A stretch of DNA of 11,232 nt, taken from an uncultured Blautia sp. (GTDB lineage Bacteria > Bacillota > Clostridia > Lachnospirales > Lachnospiraceae). The stretch's first letter is position 1. Every line of letters begins with the position of its first letter. Shown piece after piece: positions 1 to 7,446 of this stretch. The stretch is taken from positions 1-11,232 of the forward strand of contig UQSX01000092.1 of the NCBI GenBank assembly GCA_900543715.1, read 5' to 3'. The notes under the pieces are model-generated. The model was not told the origin of the DNA, did not search any database, and saw only the letters and a list, made by a program, of their open reading frames with translations. The translations under genes and the position numbers were made by a program.

Positions 1-281
1 ATTTTAATGGCTCAAGAACGGTTGTATCAACGAAACTCTTATTTTGGACCGTAAGTTTACCTCTCAAAAACGGTTATATATCCAAAAACTCAAATTTTAT
101 CCGTACCAGACTCCTTAAAAATACGGTTCTAGCCTCAAAAATACAATTTTCAACCGTACCAGGGCACTAAATAGTACGGTTCTATCTGACAAAATCCATA
201 TTTTATCCGTACTAGGCCACTAAAAATTACGGTTCTAGCCGGGAAAATGCACTTTTCAACCGTACCGGAACTGTAGAACAT
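1..281. repeat. Tandem array of five ~53-bp units with inverted ACGGTT/AACCGT arms
   Basis: ACGGTT starts at 18, 70, 123, 176 and 229, a period of 52, 53, 53 and 53 bases. The opposing CCGT begins at 49, 101, 154, 207 and 260 with the same period. Each unit reads left arm (T)ACGGTT, a short CTA-type spacer, an A-run, a T-run (ATTTT), the right arm (A/T)CCGTAC, then a linker like AGGCCACTAAAAAT. The arms can pair as a hairpin, with a possible inner AAAAT/ATTTT pairing. CCGTAC of one unit can also pair with GTACGG of the next. Arms are better conserved than interiors, and the leftmost unit is the most divergent. Because 53 is not a multiple of 3, the repeat is not a protein repeat. Bases 1-17 may be the tail of a further unit beyond the window. 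Function unknown: protein-binding array, structured RNA or a mobile palindromic repeat are all possible. Confidence 0.85.
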
Positions 282-288
282 GAAAATC

Positions 289-420
289 TCAGGATTTAAA
301 AGGTATATGTCCTTCCCCAAGAAGAATATTTTCCTCTAACATATCAAAATCATCCCAAAAAGGTTCCCATAGAGCTTCCGTTTTCCATTGCTCTATAGGA
401 ACCTTTTCACCATTCCACAC
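289..420 (-). other. 43-codon open frame downstream of scrB, doubtful gene
   Basis: Just after the scrB stop, a minus-strand frame opens with GTG at 420 and runs 43 codons to TGA at 291-289. The peptide starts VWNGEKVPIEQW, is rich in Trp and acidic residues, and ends GEGHIPFKS. Codon first positions are G-rich, which looks coding. Against it: AAGG stands only 3 nt before the GTG, there is no ATG until codon 27, and the strong stem-loop 358-407 lies inside it. An open frame of this size is also expected by chance in a short region. It could be the tail of a decayed gene. I do not recognise the peptide. Confidence 0.2.
358..407 (-). terminator. Rho-independent terminator of the scrA-scrB operon
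   Basis: An 18-nt arm (358-375) is complementary to 390-407 around a 14-nt loop. Read as minus-strand RNA the stem is complete, the only non-Watson-Crick pair being a G-U, and it is followed by a run of U at 361-357. Read on the plus strand the same position is a C-A mismatch. This favours service to the minus-strand sucrose operon, whose last gene ends about 20 nt upstream. Confidence 0.75.
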
Positions 421-425
421 TTTCC

Positions 426-1844
426 TTATTTCTTAGCTGCGATTTCCTTAAACACTATCTCTGCCTCTGGGGCTTTTATCTGGATCACGGCTTTTTCCGG
501 ATAATACCGGGTAGAAAAGACATACTCCCCGTCATTTAGAAACACTTCTGCCGAAGAAACATCTGTAAGAATCTTCACCTTCTCCAACCTTTCCATATCC
601 ACCCAGCGTCTCCCTCTGCCTGCAGAAACCCCGGTTTTTTCCTGTTTTTTAAACCACATTTCAAATTGGCCATCCCGGTATTCCAGTACCAGCTCTTCTC
701 CCAGAACAGCCTGGAACCGGTTATTGCAGATACCGGAAATTTCTGCCTGGTATACAGGATACCCTTCTATTTCCATGTGTCCCTGGTCTTTCCTGATGAG
801 CTGACACTTTTCTTCCAGTTCCCGAATAGGTCTCTGGCAGGGTATTCCGTCTTTGATATAAATCTCTCGCGGAAATGTAAAGCAGTGCTGCCATCCATCT
901 TCAATAGTCCGATTGGTATATTCCTGACAGTCTGGCATCCCCATCCATCCTATCTGGATAATCCTGCCGTCCTCAGTCTGAAAGCTTTGAGGGGCATAAT
1001 AATCAAACCCGTAATCCCACAGACGATATTCTCCCAGGTGACAGTTTCCAGTAATCTCTCCTTCCACCAGAAAATATCCAGACTGGTACACATTCCGTTC
1101 TTCCCACTGACCGCCTGTCAGTCCCTGGACAGAGGCAGACAGAATTTTTCTGTCCCCGATTTCAAAGTAATCCGGACACTCCCACATATAGCCAAAGGGC
1201 GTCTCTGTTTTCACACGGTTAGCAAGGCTCCAGTGAACCTTGTCCCGGGACTGATAGAGCAGGGCCTGGCCCTCATTTCTTTTCGTCCTGGCCCCAAGGA
1301 GCATATAATAATTGTCCTTCTTCTTCCATACTTTCGGATCCCGGACATGAAGGGTCAGGTCTGAGGGATAATCTCCATTATCCATCAGCTTCATCTTCCT
1401 GCCAAAGTGGATTCCGTCTTTGCTGGACACCAGAATTGTGTTGGCCTGGCGTCCTGTGTTTATGTAGTCATAGTCTCCATCTTCCAGTTTTACATTGCCT
1501 GTATAGTACAGAAACATTTCTCCGTCTTCGATAAAGGCTGCCCCTGAATAAACGCCGCTGCAGTCAAAGGGCTGGTCCGGATATAAAGGCACTCCCTGAT
1601 ATTCCCAGTCAATCATGTTATGACTGGTGTAATGGCCCCACATCTTCACGCCGCCTTCTGTATCAAAAGGAGAATACTGAAAAAATGCGTGGTATACTCC
1701 CTGAAACTGACACAATCCATTGGGGTCATTCAGCCACCCCACCGGGGGCATAAGATGGAGTCTCTGGCGGAATGAATCATTTCCATCTGCCAGTTTTTCT
1801 GCCGTCTCTGTTAATCTCTTTAAATCTCCTGTCAATGCAGTCAT
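426..1844 (-). CDS. scrB: Sucrose-6-phosphate hydrolase (GH32 invertase)
   Basis: Cytoplasmic glycoside hydrolase family 32 enzyme of 472 residues, normal length for the family. It would split sucrose-6-phosphate, delivered by the PTS, into glucose-6-phosphate and fructose. All three GH32 signatures are visible: WLNDPNG at 37-43 with the nucleophile Asp40, RDP at 168-170 with the transition-state stabilising Asp169, and WECPD at 221-225 with the acid/base Glu222. The substrate-pocket motifs WGH (69-71) and YSG (99-101) are also present. The five-bladed propeller fills roughly residues 30-330 and a beta-sandwich the remainder. The ATG at 1844 follows AGGAGA by 6 nt. The gene begins only 16 nt after the scrA stop with no terminator between, so the two are co-transcribed. 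Neighbouring PTS and repressor genes argue for sucrose rather than fructan as substrate. No signal peptide is seen. The symbol sacA is used for the same function in Bacillus. Confidence 0.95.
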   Translation of the reverse strand: MTALTGDLKRLTETAEKLADGNDSFRQRLHLMPPVGWLNDPNGLCQFQGVYHAFFQYSPFDTEGGVKMWGHYTSHNMIDWEYQGVPLYPDQPFDCSGVYSGAAFIEDGEMFLYYTGNVKLEDGDYDYINTGRQANTILVSSKDGIHFGRKMKLMDNGDYPSDLTLHVRDPKVWKKKDNYYMLLGARTKRNEGQALLYQSRDKVHWSLANRVKTETPFGYMWECPDYFEIGDRKILSASVQGLTGGQWEERNVYQSGYFLVEGEITGNCHLGEYRLWDYGFDYYAPQSFQTEDGRIIQIGWMGMPDCQEYTNRTIEDGWQHCFTFPREIYIKDGIPCQRPIRELEEKCQLIRKDQGHMEIEGYPVYQAEISGICNNRFQAVLGEELVLEYRDGQFEMWFKKQEKTGVSAGRGRRWVDMERLEKVKILTDVSSAEVFLNDGEYVFSTRYYPEKAVIQIKAPEAEIVFKEIAAKK

Positions 1845-1860
1845 ACCATATCTCCTACTA

Positions 1861-3813
1861 CTATTTTTCCAGTTTCATTACAGGACTGTCTTCCCTTACC
1901 TCTCCTGGTTCTGCTTTTTCCACAGCAGAAAAATCCTCCGGATTTGTCAGGATGACCATAGTCGCAGCCGGATATCCGGCAGCCTTGATAACCTCCAGGT
2001 CCGCCTCAATAAGCACGTCTCCTGCATGGACCTTATCTCCGTCAGAAACTTTCTTTGTAAATCCTTTTCCCTCCAGCTTCACTGTATCAATTCCCACATG
2101 GATCAGCAGCTCTCCTCCTGTTTTTGTAGTAAGGCATACGGCATGTCCGGTGTCAAAAATATTACTTACTTCACCATCGCAGGGGGCAATGATCTTCCCA
2201 TCTGCCGGCTCTACTGCAACTGTAGTTCCCAGCATTTCTGAGGCGAAAGTTTCATCACTGACTTCTGTAAGAGGGATCACTTTTCCCTTTACCGGGCTGA
2301 CTAAAATTTCTTCTTTTACTTCTTCTCCGTCTGCTGTTTCAGAAACTTCAGGAGATTTTTCCTTCTTTTCTTCTACTGCATCTCCTGCCGCACCGCCTTC
2401 TTCTTGGCCGTTAATAACTTCGGCCTGAGCAGGCTTCTGATCCTTATAGAGCAGGAAGGAAATCACAAAAGCTACGCCTACGGCAATGATCATTTCAATA
2501 ATATACTGAACAGGCTCATCCAGGCAGAGAAGGATTCCAAAGATACCGGTAACACCTGTTCCTTTAGCTCCAAGATGTACGATAGAAGCATAAAGAGCGC
2601 CGCATCCGCCGCCGATACAGCCTGCGATAAATGGTTTAAAAAACCGCAGGTTCACGCCAAAGATAGCTGGCTCTGTAATTCCCATAAAGGCACTTAAAGA
2701 AGAAGGAAGGGCAAGAGATTTCACTTTCTTATCCTTGGATTTCAAAGCAACTGCCAGGGCCGCTGCACCCTGGGCGATATTGGCCGCACTTGCCAGAGGC
2801 AGCCAGTAGGTAACTCCATATTGAGCGATCTGTCCGATGTCAATGGCTGTATACATCTGATGGATACCAGTCACTACAGTCGGCGCATACAAGGCCCCCA
2901 TGATCAGGCTTCCGATGCCAAAGGGCAGTGTCAGCATCCACTGAATTCCATCCAGAATAGCGTTTTCCGCCCATACAAAGACCGGACCGATCACAGCCAG
3001 TGTCAGATACCCGGTAACAAAAACACTTACCAGAGGGGTCACGAAAAGGTCCAGGACCTCCGGCACCACTTTATGCAGTTTTTTCTCGATCACAGACAGC
3101 AGCCATACAGCGATCACTACCGGGATCACATGTCCCTGATAGCCCACCATATCGATATCATAAAGTCCGAAAAATACGGACTGGGTCTGAAGAACTCCTT
3201 CTGTGGCTACCGTATAAGCGTTCTGCAGAGAGGGGTTGATCATGATCATACCGATAACCGCTCCCAGATAGGGATTCGCCCCAAAGGCTTTTGCCGCTGA
3301 GAAAGCGATGAGAATCTGCAGAAAGGTGTAAGCTGTGTTGCTGAAGAGGCTTGCAAACACATAGATAGAACTGCTGGTATCCATGTTGATGAACCCGTTG
3401 TTGATCATAAAATCCAGAGAATTCATAATTCCCATAAGGAAACCGCTGGCCACGATAGCCGGTATGATAGGTACAAAAATATCTCCCAGGAGCTTAATCG
3501 CTCTCATAAACACATTCTGCTGTTTGGCTGCAGCTTCCTTTGCTTCTGCCTTTGTGCTGGCCGTGATGCCTGCGATGGCAATAAACTGGTCAAATACCTT
3601 ATTGACCGTCCCTGTTCCCAGGATGATCTGAAGCTGTCCGGAAGCTTCAAAAACTCCTTTTACTCCCTCAATATTTTCCAGGGCTCCCTTGTCTGCCTTA
3701 CTGTTGTCCGCAATAACCAGACGGAGCCTTGTTGCGCAGTGAGCAGCAGAAACAATGTTCTTACTTCCGCCCACCTTATCCAGAATTTCCTTAGCGGTCT
3801 TTCCGTAGTCCAT
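1861..3813 (-). CDS. scrA: Sucrose-specific PTS permease, EIIBCA fusion
   Basis: Membrane permease of the glucose/sucrose PTS superfamily that imports and phosphorylates sucrose in one step. Three domains are fused in 650 residues. EIIB is about 1-85, with the phospho-cysteine Cys26 in AAHCATRLRL. EIIC is about 100-455, with multiple hydrophobic helices and the family motif GITEPAIFGV. An acidic, Glu-rich linker covers about 458-502. EIIA is about 503-650, with the pair His557 (DTGHAVCL) and phospho-His572 (LLIHVGIDTV), 15 residues apart as in E. coli EIIA-Glc. Many ScrA/SacP proteins lack EIIA and borrow it, so this one is self-contained. The ATG at 3813 is chosen because AGGAG stands 7 nt before it and the EIIB domain starts there; an in-frame start at 3864 would lie inside operator O1 and lacks support. 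Sucrose is inferred from scrB and scrR; another beta-glucoside is less likely. Confidence 0.93.
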   Translation of the reverse strand: MDYGKTAKEILDKVGGSKNIVSAAHCATRLRLVIADNSKADKGALENIEGVKGVFEASGQLQIILGTGTVNKVFDQFIAIAGITASTKAEAKEAAAKQQNVFMRAIKLLGDIFVPIIPAIVASGFLMGIMNSLDFMINNGFINMDTSSSIYVFASLFSNTAYTFLQILIAFSAAKAFGANPYLGAVIGMIMINPSLQNAYTVATEGVLQTQSVFFGLYDIDMVGYQGHVIPVVIAVWLLSVIEKKLHKVVPEVLDLFVTPLVSVFVTGYLTLAVIGPVFVWAENAILDGIQWMLTLPFGIGSLIMGALYAPTVVTGIHQMYTAIDIGQIAQYGVTYWLPLASAANIAQGAAALAVALKSKDKKVKSLALPSSLSAFMGITEPAIFGVNLRFFKPFIAGCIGGGCGALYASIVHLGAKGTGVTGIFGILLCLDEPVQYIIEMIIAVGVAFVISFLLYKDQKPAQAEVINGQEEGGAAGDAVEEKKEKSPEVSETADGEEVKEEILVSPVKGKVIPLTEVSDETFASEMLGTTVAVEPADGKIIAPCDGEVSNIFDTGHAVCLTTKTGGELLIHVGIDTVKLEGKGFTKKVSDGDKVHAGDVLIEADLEVIKAAGYPAATMVILTNPEDFSAVEKAEPGEVREDSPVMKLEK

Positions 3814-3848
3814 GATGACTCTCCTTTCTCTTTCTTTTTCATGATTAT

Positions 3849-3864
3849 ATGTAATCGATTTCAT
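3849..3864. promoter_or_regulatory. Operator O1 / cre-like site in the scrA leader
   Basis: ATGTAATCGATTTCAT is a near-palindrome centred on C3856-G3857, with one mismatched pair in the inner 14 bases. It has the TG...CG...CA form of LacI-family operators and also fits the CcpA cre consensus WTGNAANCGNWNNCA. It begins a few bases after the predicted scrA transcription start, a position where a bound repressor blocks elongation. It may serve ScrR, CcpA or both. Confidence 0.65.
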
Positions 3865-3876
3865 ATCTTTGAATAA

Positions 3877-3905
3877 ATCATAAAGAAAAAAATGCCATTT
3901 GTAAA
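3877..3905 (-). promoter_or_regulatory. Promoter of scrA-scrB
   Basis: On the minus strand TTTACA (3905-3900) and TATGAT (3882-3877) are separated by exactly 17 bases, each one mismatch from consensus. Transcription would start near 3870, just before operator O1. The -35 box lies in the loop of the scrR terminator and the spacer contains that terminator's right arm and T-run, so promoter and terminator share the same DNA. Confidence 0.7.
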
Positions 3906-3916
3906 GATGGCATTTT
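3888..3916 (-). terminator. Rho-independent terminator of scrR
   Basis: On minus-strand RNA, AAAATGCCAT (3916-3907) pairs with ATGGCATTTT (3898-3889) around an 8-nt loop, and a run of seven U follows. It lies about 60 nt past the scrR stop and separates scrR from scrA. Confidence 0.75.
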
Positions 3917-3960
3917 CACTGATATTTCAATATATTTTTTGTGTATTTTTCCTTTTCAAT

Positions 3961-3976
3961 ATGATATCGATATCAT
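3961..3976. promoter_or_regulatory. Operator O2, perfect 16-bp palindrome over the scrR stop
   Basis: ATGATATCGATATCAT is a perfect palindrome with the central CG and TG...CA ends of LacI-family operators. It contains the scrR stop codon (3975-3973). Its centre is 112 bp from the centre of O1, about 10.7 helical turns, so two ScrR dimers could act together or loop the DNA. It deviates from the CcpA cre consensus at one fixed base, so ScrR is the more likely partner. Confidence 0.65.
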
Positions 3977-5007
3977 TTATCTTCATTCACAAGCCGAAAG
4001 CCCAGCTTCATCTCAATGGGAATTTTTTCCCCTCTTTCAATTACATCCAGCAGCAGCTCTGCCCCCCTTATCCCACTGGTCTTGTAGCCGAAATGTACTG
4101 TGGGGATCCCTCCAGTGACAGCCTTCAAGAACTGGTTATCTCCAAAACCTGTGATCCGCGTGCCGCTGCTGTCCAAAATATATTTCATCCTTGTTCCAGA
4201 ATTCTGGATACTCTGGGGAATCCTCTCTTCACTGCATGCGTGAAGGGCCTCTATAGCTCCTGCAGCTATGGTATCTGTAGCACAGGAAATTATGGCAATA
4301 TCTTTCTTCTTTTCCAAAAGGTCCAAAGCTGCCTGATACCCAGATTCCATAGTAAACTGAGATTTTCTGGTATACCCGTCTTCCAGCTCTACACCTTCTG
4401 CCCGCAGACCTGCACGAAAACCGTCTTCTCTGGCAGCGCCTACGGCCTTATCTTCCCTGGTCACTCCGATATAGGCAACTTTCCCTTTTCCTCTGACAGA
4501 ATCCGCCACAATCTTTCCCATGGCTTTTCCTGCTCCATAGTCATCATGATAAATACAGTTGGCATATTTTGTATACTGTCCCACTACCACTACCGGAACT
4601 TTGGATTCTTTCAGGAATTTCTTATGTTCTCCGGTGATCATCGTTCCAATAAGCACTATACCATCTACCGGATAACTTTCAAAAAGTTTCAGATAGGTAA
4701 TCTCCTTTGCCGGCTGATTATCTGTACTGGCCAGAAGCATCTGGTAGCCCCGCCGGGACAGGACCTGCTCAATCCCTGCTGTTACCCGGCTGATGGATTC
4801 TGAGTTGATTTTGGGCACTACCACTCCTACCAGACAGGCTCTTTTTGTCCTCAGGATCCTGGCCTGAGCAGAAGGCTGATAGCCAGTTTCCTCAATCACC
4901 TTTTTTATCTGTTCTTTTTTTTCATCACTTACATAACCGCCGTTAAGGTATCGGGATACAGCCGCACTGGATACCCCGGCAAGCTGAGCAATTTCTTTAA
5001 TGGTCAT
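3973..5007 (-). CDS. scrR: LacI-family transcriptional repressor of sucrose genes
   Basis: DNA-binding regulator of 344 residues, usual length for LacI/GalR proteins. The N-terminus MTIKEIAQLAGVSSAAVSRY is a canonical LacI helix-turn-helix, followed by LNGGYVS and the hinge region near 45-60. A periplasmic-binding-protein-like sensor domain starts at LVGVVVPKI and fills the rest. The ATG at 5007 is chosen because the HTH begins exactly there; a longer in-frame version to 5076 would overlap the previous gene by 22 nt and adds no domain. AAGGA lies 9 nt upstream. The gene sits directly before scrA, with two operator-like palindromes between or over its end, which supports control of scrA-scrB by ScrR. 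It follows a GNAT gene by only 47 nt without a visible terminator, so part of its expression may come from the upstream operon. Ligand (sucrose, its phosphate or fructose) is not readable from sequence. Confidence 0.9.
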   Translation of the reverse strand: MTIKEIAQLAGVSSAAVSRYLNGGYVSDEKKEQIKKVIEETGYQPSAQARILRTKRACLVGVVVPKINSESISRVTAGIEQVLSRRGYQMLLASTDNQPAKEITYLKLFESYPVDGIVLIGTMITGEHKKFLKESKVPVVVVGQYTKYANCIYHDDYGAGKAMGKIVADSVRGKGKVAYIGVTREDKAVGAAREDGFRAGLRAEGVELEDGYTRKSQFTMESGYQAALDLLEKKKDIAIISCATDTIAAGAIEALHACSEERIPQSIQNSGTRMKYILDSSGTRITGFGDNQFLKAVTGGIPTVHFGYKTSGIRGAELLLDVIERGEKIPIEMKLGFRLVNEDK

Positions 5008-5054
5008 TTCTCCATTTCCTTCCCCTTTTATTTTCTGGCAGGCCAGGCGGACAT

Positions 5055-5603
5055 TTATCTGCGGCGTTCCGCCCATTCCTCCTCCAGTATGGACATAAGG
5101 ATATCATCTTCATAATTTTCTCCATCTTTCACTGCATCCCGGAGCACTCCTTCTCTTTGGAATCCCGCCTTTTCATAGGCTTTTATTGCTCTGGGATTAA
5201 AAGAAAAAACATCCAGCTCCACCCTATGAAGATTGATTTCCTGAAAAGCAAACTCCAGGGTATTTTCTATGGCCCAGGAGCCGATCCCCTTTCCACATTC
5301 CTCAGGATGAAAGATGGCGATCCGGAAGTTTGCCTTTCTTAAATCCCAGTCAATTTCATTAAGTACGCTCTCCCCCATAATCTCTCCTTTAGGAGAAAAA
5401 ATCAAAAAGTCATATCGGTTCTTGTCCTCTACACAGTTTTTCAGGAATCCTACCACCTCATCATGAGAAAAATCTGTCCTGCTTCCTGTGAGCCTGGCAA
5501 CCTCCGGGTCAAAGGGCTGAAAGTTATTCCTGTAATATTCCTCTGCATCCTCTTTTCTGGCCAGGCGCAGGCGATAGCCGTCTTTCTCATATACCTTATC
5601 CAT
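5055..5603 (-). CDS. GNAT N-acetyltransferase, RimJ/RimL type
   Basis: Acetyl-CoA dependent acetyltransferase of 182 residues. The N-terminal strand YRLRLARKEDAEEYY is the usual opening of this class. The acetyl-CoA binding loop is EECGKGIG at 101-108, a variant of Q/RxxGxG/A, followed by the helix AIENTLEFAF. The C-terminal motif HRVELDV...NPRAIKAYEKAGF is typical of RimJ/RimL proteins, which acetylate the alpha-amino group of ribosomal proteins, other peptides or small molecules. The substrate here is unknown. The start at 5603 is preferred because AGGAGA precedes it by 7 nt; the frame remains open to 5639 without a ribosome site. It lies 32 nt after the preceding GNAT and 47 nt before scrR. 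Confidence 0.88.
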   Translation of the reverse strand: MDKVYEKDGYRLRLARKEDAEEYYRNNFQPFDPEVARLTGSRTDFSHDEVVGFLKNCVEDKNRYDFLIFSPKGEIMGESVLNEIDWDLRKANFRIAIFHPEECGKGIGSWAIENTLEFAFQEINLHRVELDVFSFNPRAIKAYEKAGFQREGVLRDAVKDGENYEDDILMSILEEEWAERRR

Positions 5604-5635
5604 ATTTCTGTCTCCTCTCCTGTTCATTGCTTTGT

Positions 5636-6196
5636 TCATGGACTGAGTTTCTTGAAACTTTCTTTATCCCCTGAAATCTCATACTCATACAAATTAAAGT
5701 CCGCCCAGCCCGTATCCTCATAGAAAATATTTAAAGAACCAGCGTACTGAAATCCCACTTTCTCATAGAGCCTTTCTGCCGGCAGATTTCCGTCTAATAC
5801 ATCCAGACGAAGGGCTTTCAGTCCCATACCCTCTGCAATCTTCACAGCCTCTTCCATCATCCTTGTCCCAAGTCCCCTGCCTGAAAATCCAGGATGTACC
5901 CCAAAGGTGTGTATGGCCATAACCTCACCTGGTCCAGCCTGAGTTTTCCAGGATATTTCCTGATATCTCTCATTGCATTCCAGATTTAAGATCATGCATG
6001 CGGCAATCTTTCCCTCTGCTTCTCCGATATACAGTTCTTTCTTTTCCAGGGCTTCTCTAAGCATTTCTTCCGTGGGGTAAATATCTTTTTTCCATCCCGG
6101 CTTATATTCTGCATTCTGTACTTCTTCAATAAGGGAATCATAGAAAGCTTTTACTTTTTCCAGCTCTTCTGTACTTCCGATTCTTATGGTAAACAT
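5636..6196 (-). CDS. GNAT N-acetyltransferase
   Basis: Acetyltransferase of 186 residues with a complete GNAT core. Strand 4 and the acetyl-CoA loop read IHTFGVHPGFSGRGLG at about 95-110, which contains an exact R-G-x-G core, followed by the helix TRMMEEAVKIAEGMG. The end of the fold is ALRLDVLDGNLPAERLYEKV, where the Tyr is the usual general acid position. The N-terminal strand FTIRIGSTEELEKV matches the family. The ATG at 6196 follows AGGAGA by 6 nt. It resembles the small-molecule/ribosomal GNAT group (COG0456-like) rather than RimJ/RimL. The gene lies 29 nt after the YhbS-like gene and 32 nt before the next GNAT, so it is part of the same transcript. Substrate unknown. Confidence 0.87.
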   Translation of the reverse strand: MFTIRIGSTEELEKVKAFYDSLIEEVQNAEYKPGWKKDIYPTEEMLREALEKKELYIGEAEGKIAACMILNLECNERYQEISWKTQAGPGEVMAIHTFGVHPGFSGRGLGTRMMEEAVKIAEGMGLKALRLDVLDGNLPAERLYEKVGFQYAGSLNIFYEDTGWADFNLYEYEISGDKESFKKLSP

Positions 6197-6225
6197 GTCT
6201 TGTCTCCTTTAAAAGCACCCTCTGA

Positions 6226-6735
6226 TCACATGCCGAATTCTTCCGGGTAGGTCACTGCTCCGTTGACAGGCGCCCCCTCCTCCCTTAGTTTCATCGCCAT
6301 AAAATTAGGAGAGGGAATTCCTTCAGGAACCTGGATTCCCAGTTGTTCTGCAGGAATATAGCCAAATCTGGGATAGTATTTCTCACTGCCCAGCACCAGA
6401 GAATAAGAATAGCCCAGCTCTCTGGCAATCTTGTGGCCCTGCTCTATCAGGGCAGTTCCCACTCCCTGTCTCTGGAACTTAGGTTTTACTGACAGGGGAG
6501 CCAGCACAAGTACCGTATCCCCTCCTACCTTTGCTCTGGTAAACAGAATGTGCCCGGCCAGTTCTCCATTTATTTCCGCTACCAGAGATAATTCCGGTAC
6601 AAAAGCAGAACCCCTTCTTAAAGCTTCTACCAGGTCCTGTTCATTGCCGTCTGCATGTTCTGCCGTTTCAAAAGCTTCCTTGACAAGTTTATATACTTCT
6701 TCATGATCTTTCTCAATTTCCTGTCTGATCTTCAT
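6226..6735 (-). CDS. GNAT N-acetyltransferase, YhbS type
   Basis: Acetyltransferase of 169 residues close to the YhbS group (COG3153). Characteristic pieces are EQDLVEALRRG near 32-42, LSLVAEINGELAGHILFT (49-66), APLSVKPKFQRQGVGTAL (79-96) with the QRQGVG acetyl-CoA loop, and LVLGSEKYYPRFGY, a hallmark of this group. YhbS-like proteins are widespread and have no single accepted substrate. ATG at 6735 is chosen because GGAGG precedes it by 5 nt; the frame extends to a TTG at 6747 that overlaps the ribosome site itself and is not used. It lies 20 nt after the DUF3786 gene, which implies translational coupling within one operon. Confidence 0.9.
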   Translation of the reverse strand: MKIRQEIEKDHEEVYKLVKEAFETAEHADGNEQDLVEALRRGSAFVPELSLVAEINGELAGHILFTRAKVGGDTVLVLAPLSVKPKFQRQGVGTALIEQGHKIARELGYSYSLVLGSEKYYPRFGYIPAEQLGIQVPEGIPSPNFMAMKLREEGAPVNGAVTYPEEFGM

Positions 6736-6755
6736 AGCTACCTCCAAAATTTCTG

Positions 6756-7385
6756 TTAAAGTTTATTATCTTTTATCTCTTCCTCCAGTCTCTTTACCAC
6801 GTGGCTCATCATAAAATAGATGGTCTCATAATGAACGTAGTCCAGGATATTCTCATCCCACATAAATTTCAGCATTGCCGGAAACTCTTCATCAGAATAC
6901 CAGAACTGAAAGACTGCAGGCAGGAAGGGAAAAATTTCCAGCCGGAAGCTCACATCTCCACCCCTCTCCGGGATACCTCCCAGCCTTTCACAGGCTCTGG
7001 CCAGCTCTCTGGTCTTCCCGTCAAAAAATTCTACTGATTTCTGGAAGATATTTCCCACTGTCCCGGAAGAAAATACCGTTCCCTTCAGGCCGGTCAGACT
7101 GACAAATTTCCCTGAAAGCCGGCAGTCCGGCTTTGAATCGCAGAGTACGTCATAGATAGACATAGCCTCATTATAGCTGGTCTGGTCCCAGTCTCCGGCC
7201 GCCTTCTTCTGCACCTGTATTTCTCCGGTTTTCCGGTTTATCCGATAGGGGCTGTTTACAAAAGTGATATAGATATAATCTGCATTACAGGCCAGCTGAA
7301 ATTTCTCTGTCATTTTTTCCTGGTCATATCGGAGAAATCTTTCTGCCATCTGTTCCTGCATGATCTGATAATTAGACTTCTGCAT
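6756..7385 (-). CDS. DUF3786 family protein
   Basis: Protein of 209 residues (211 from the alternative ATG at 7391). The C-terminal half shows the DUF3786 pattern: FLPAVFQFWYSDEEFPAML, then FMWDENILDYVHYETIYF, in which the Glu-Glu-Phe-Pro and His-Tyr-Glu-Thr groups are the recognisable features. The central part includes a Gly-rich segment around SGTVGNIFQKS. There are no membrane segments or signal peptide. DUF3786 proteins occur mostly in anaerobes, some near corrinoid or metal-dependent enzymes, but the biochemical role is unestablished. GGGGAGGG lies immediately upstream: it is 8 nt from the ATG at 7385 and only 2 nt from the ATG at 7391, so the inner start is preferred. The gene follows a GNAT by 61 nt and precedes the YhbS-like gene by 20 nt. 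Confidence 0.8.
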   Translation of the reverse strand: MQKSNYQIMQEQMAERFLRYDQEKMTEKFQLACNADYIYITFVNSPYRINRKTGEIQVQKKAAGDWDQTSYNEAMSIYDVLCDSKPDCRLSGKFVSLTGLKGTVFSSGTVGNIFQKSVEFFDGKTRELARACERLGGIPERGGDVSFRLEIFPFLPAVFQFWYSDEEFPAMLKFMWDENILDYVHYETIYFMMSHVVKRLEEEIKDNKL

Positions 7386-7446
7386 TTTCATTCCCTCCCC
7401 GGTCTCTTTTCTGTTTCTGCATTTCTAAAATCTGCCCAATTTATGG

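Noticed and set aside
1..281. CRISPR array as explanation of the 53-bp repeats
   Set aside because: Units diverge along their whole length, conserved blocks are only about 6-10 bases, there are no constant-length unique spacers between identical repeats, and no cas gene is present.
666..1364. Long plus-strand frame opposite scrB (232 codons)
   Set aside because: Antisense shadow of a gene with all GH32 motifs; its peptide has no recognisable domain and no ribosome site stands out.
3892..4803. Plus-strand frame of 303 codons opposite scrR
   Set aside because: Shadow of the LacI-family gene. It starts within the scrR terminator and its peptide is low in charge and rich in Cys, Phe and Ser, as typical of antisense frames.
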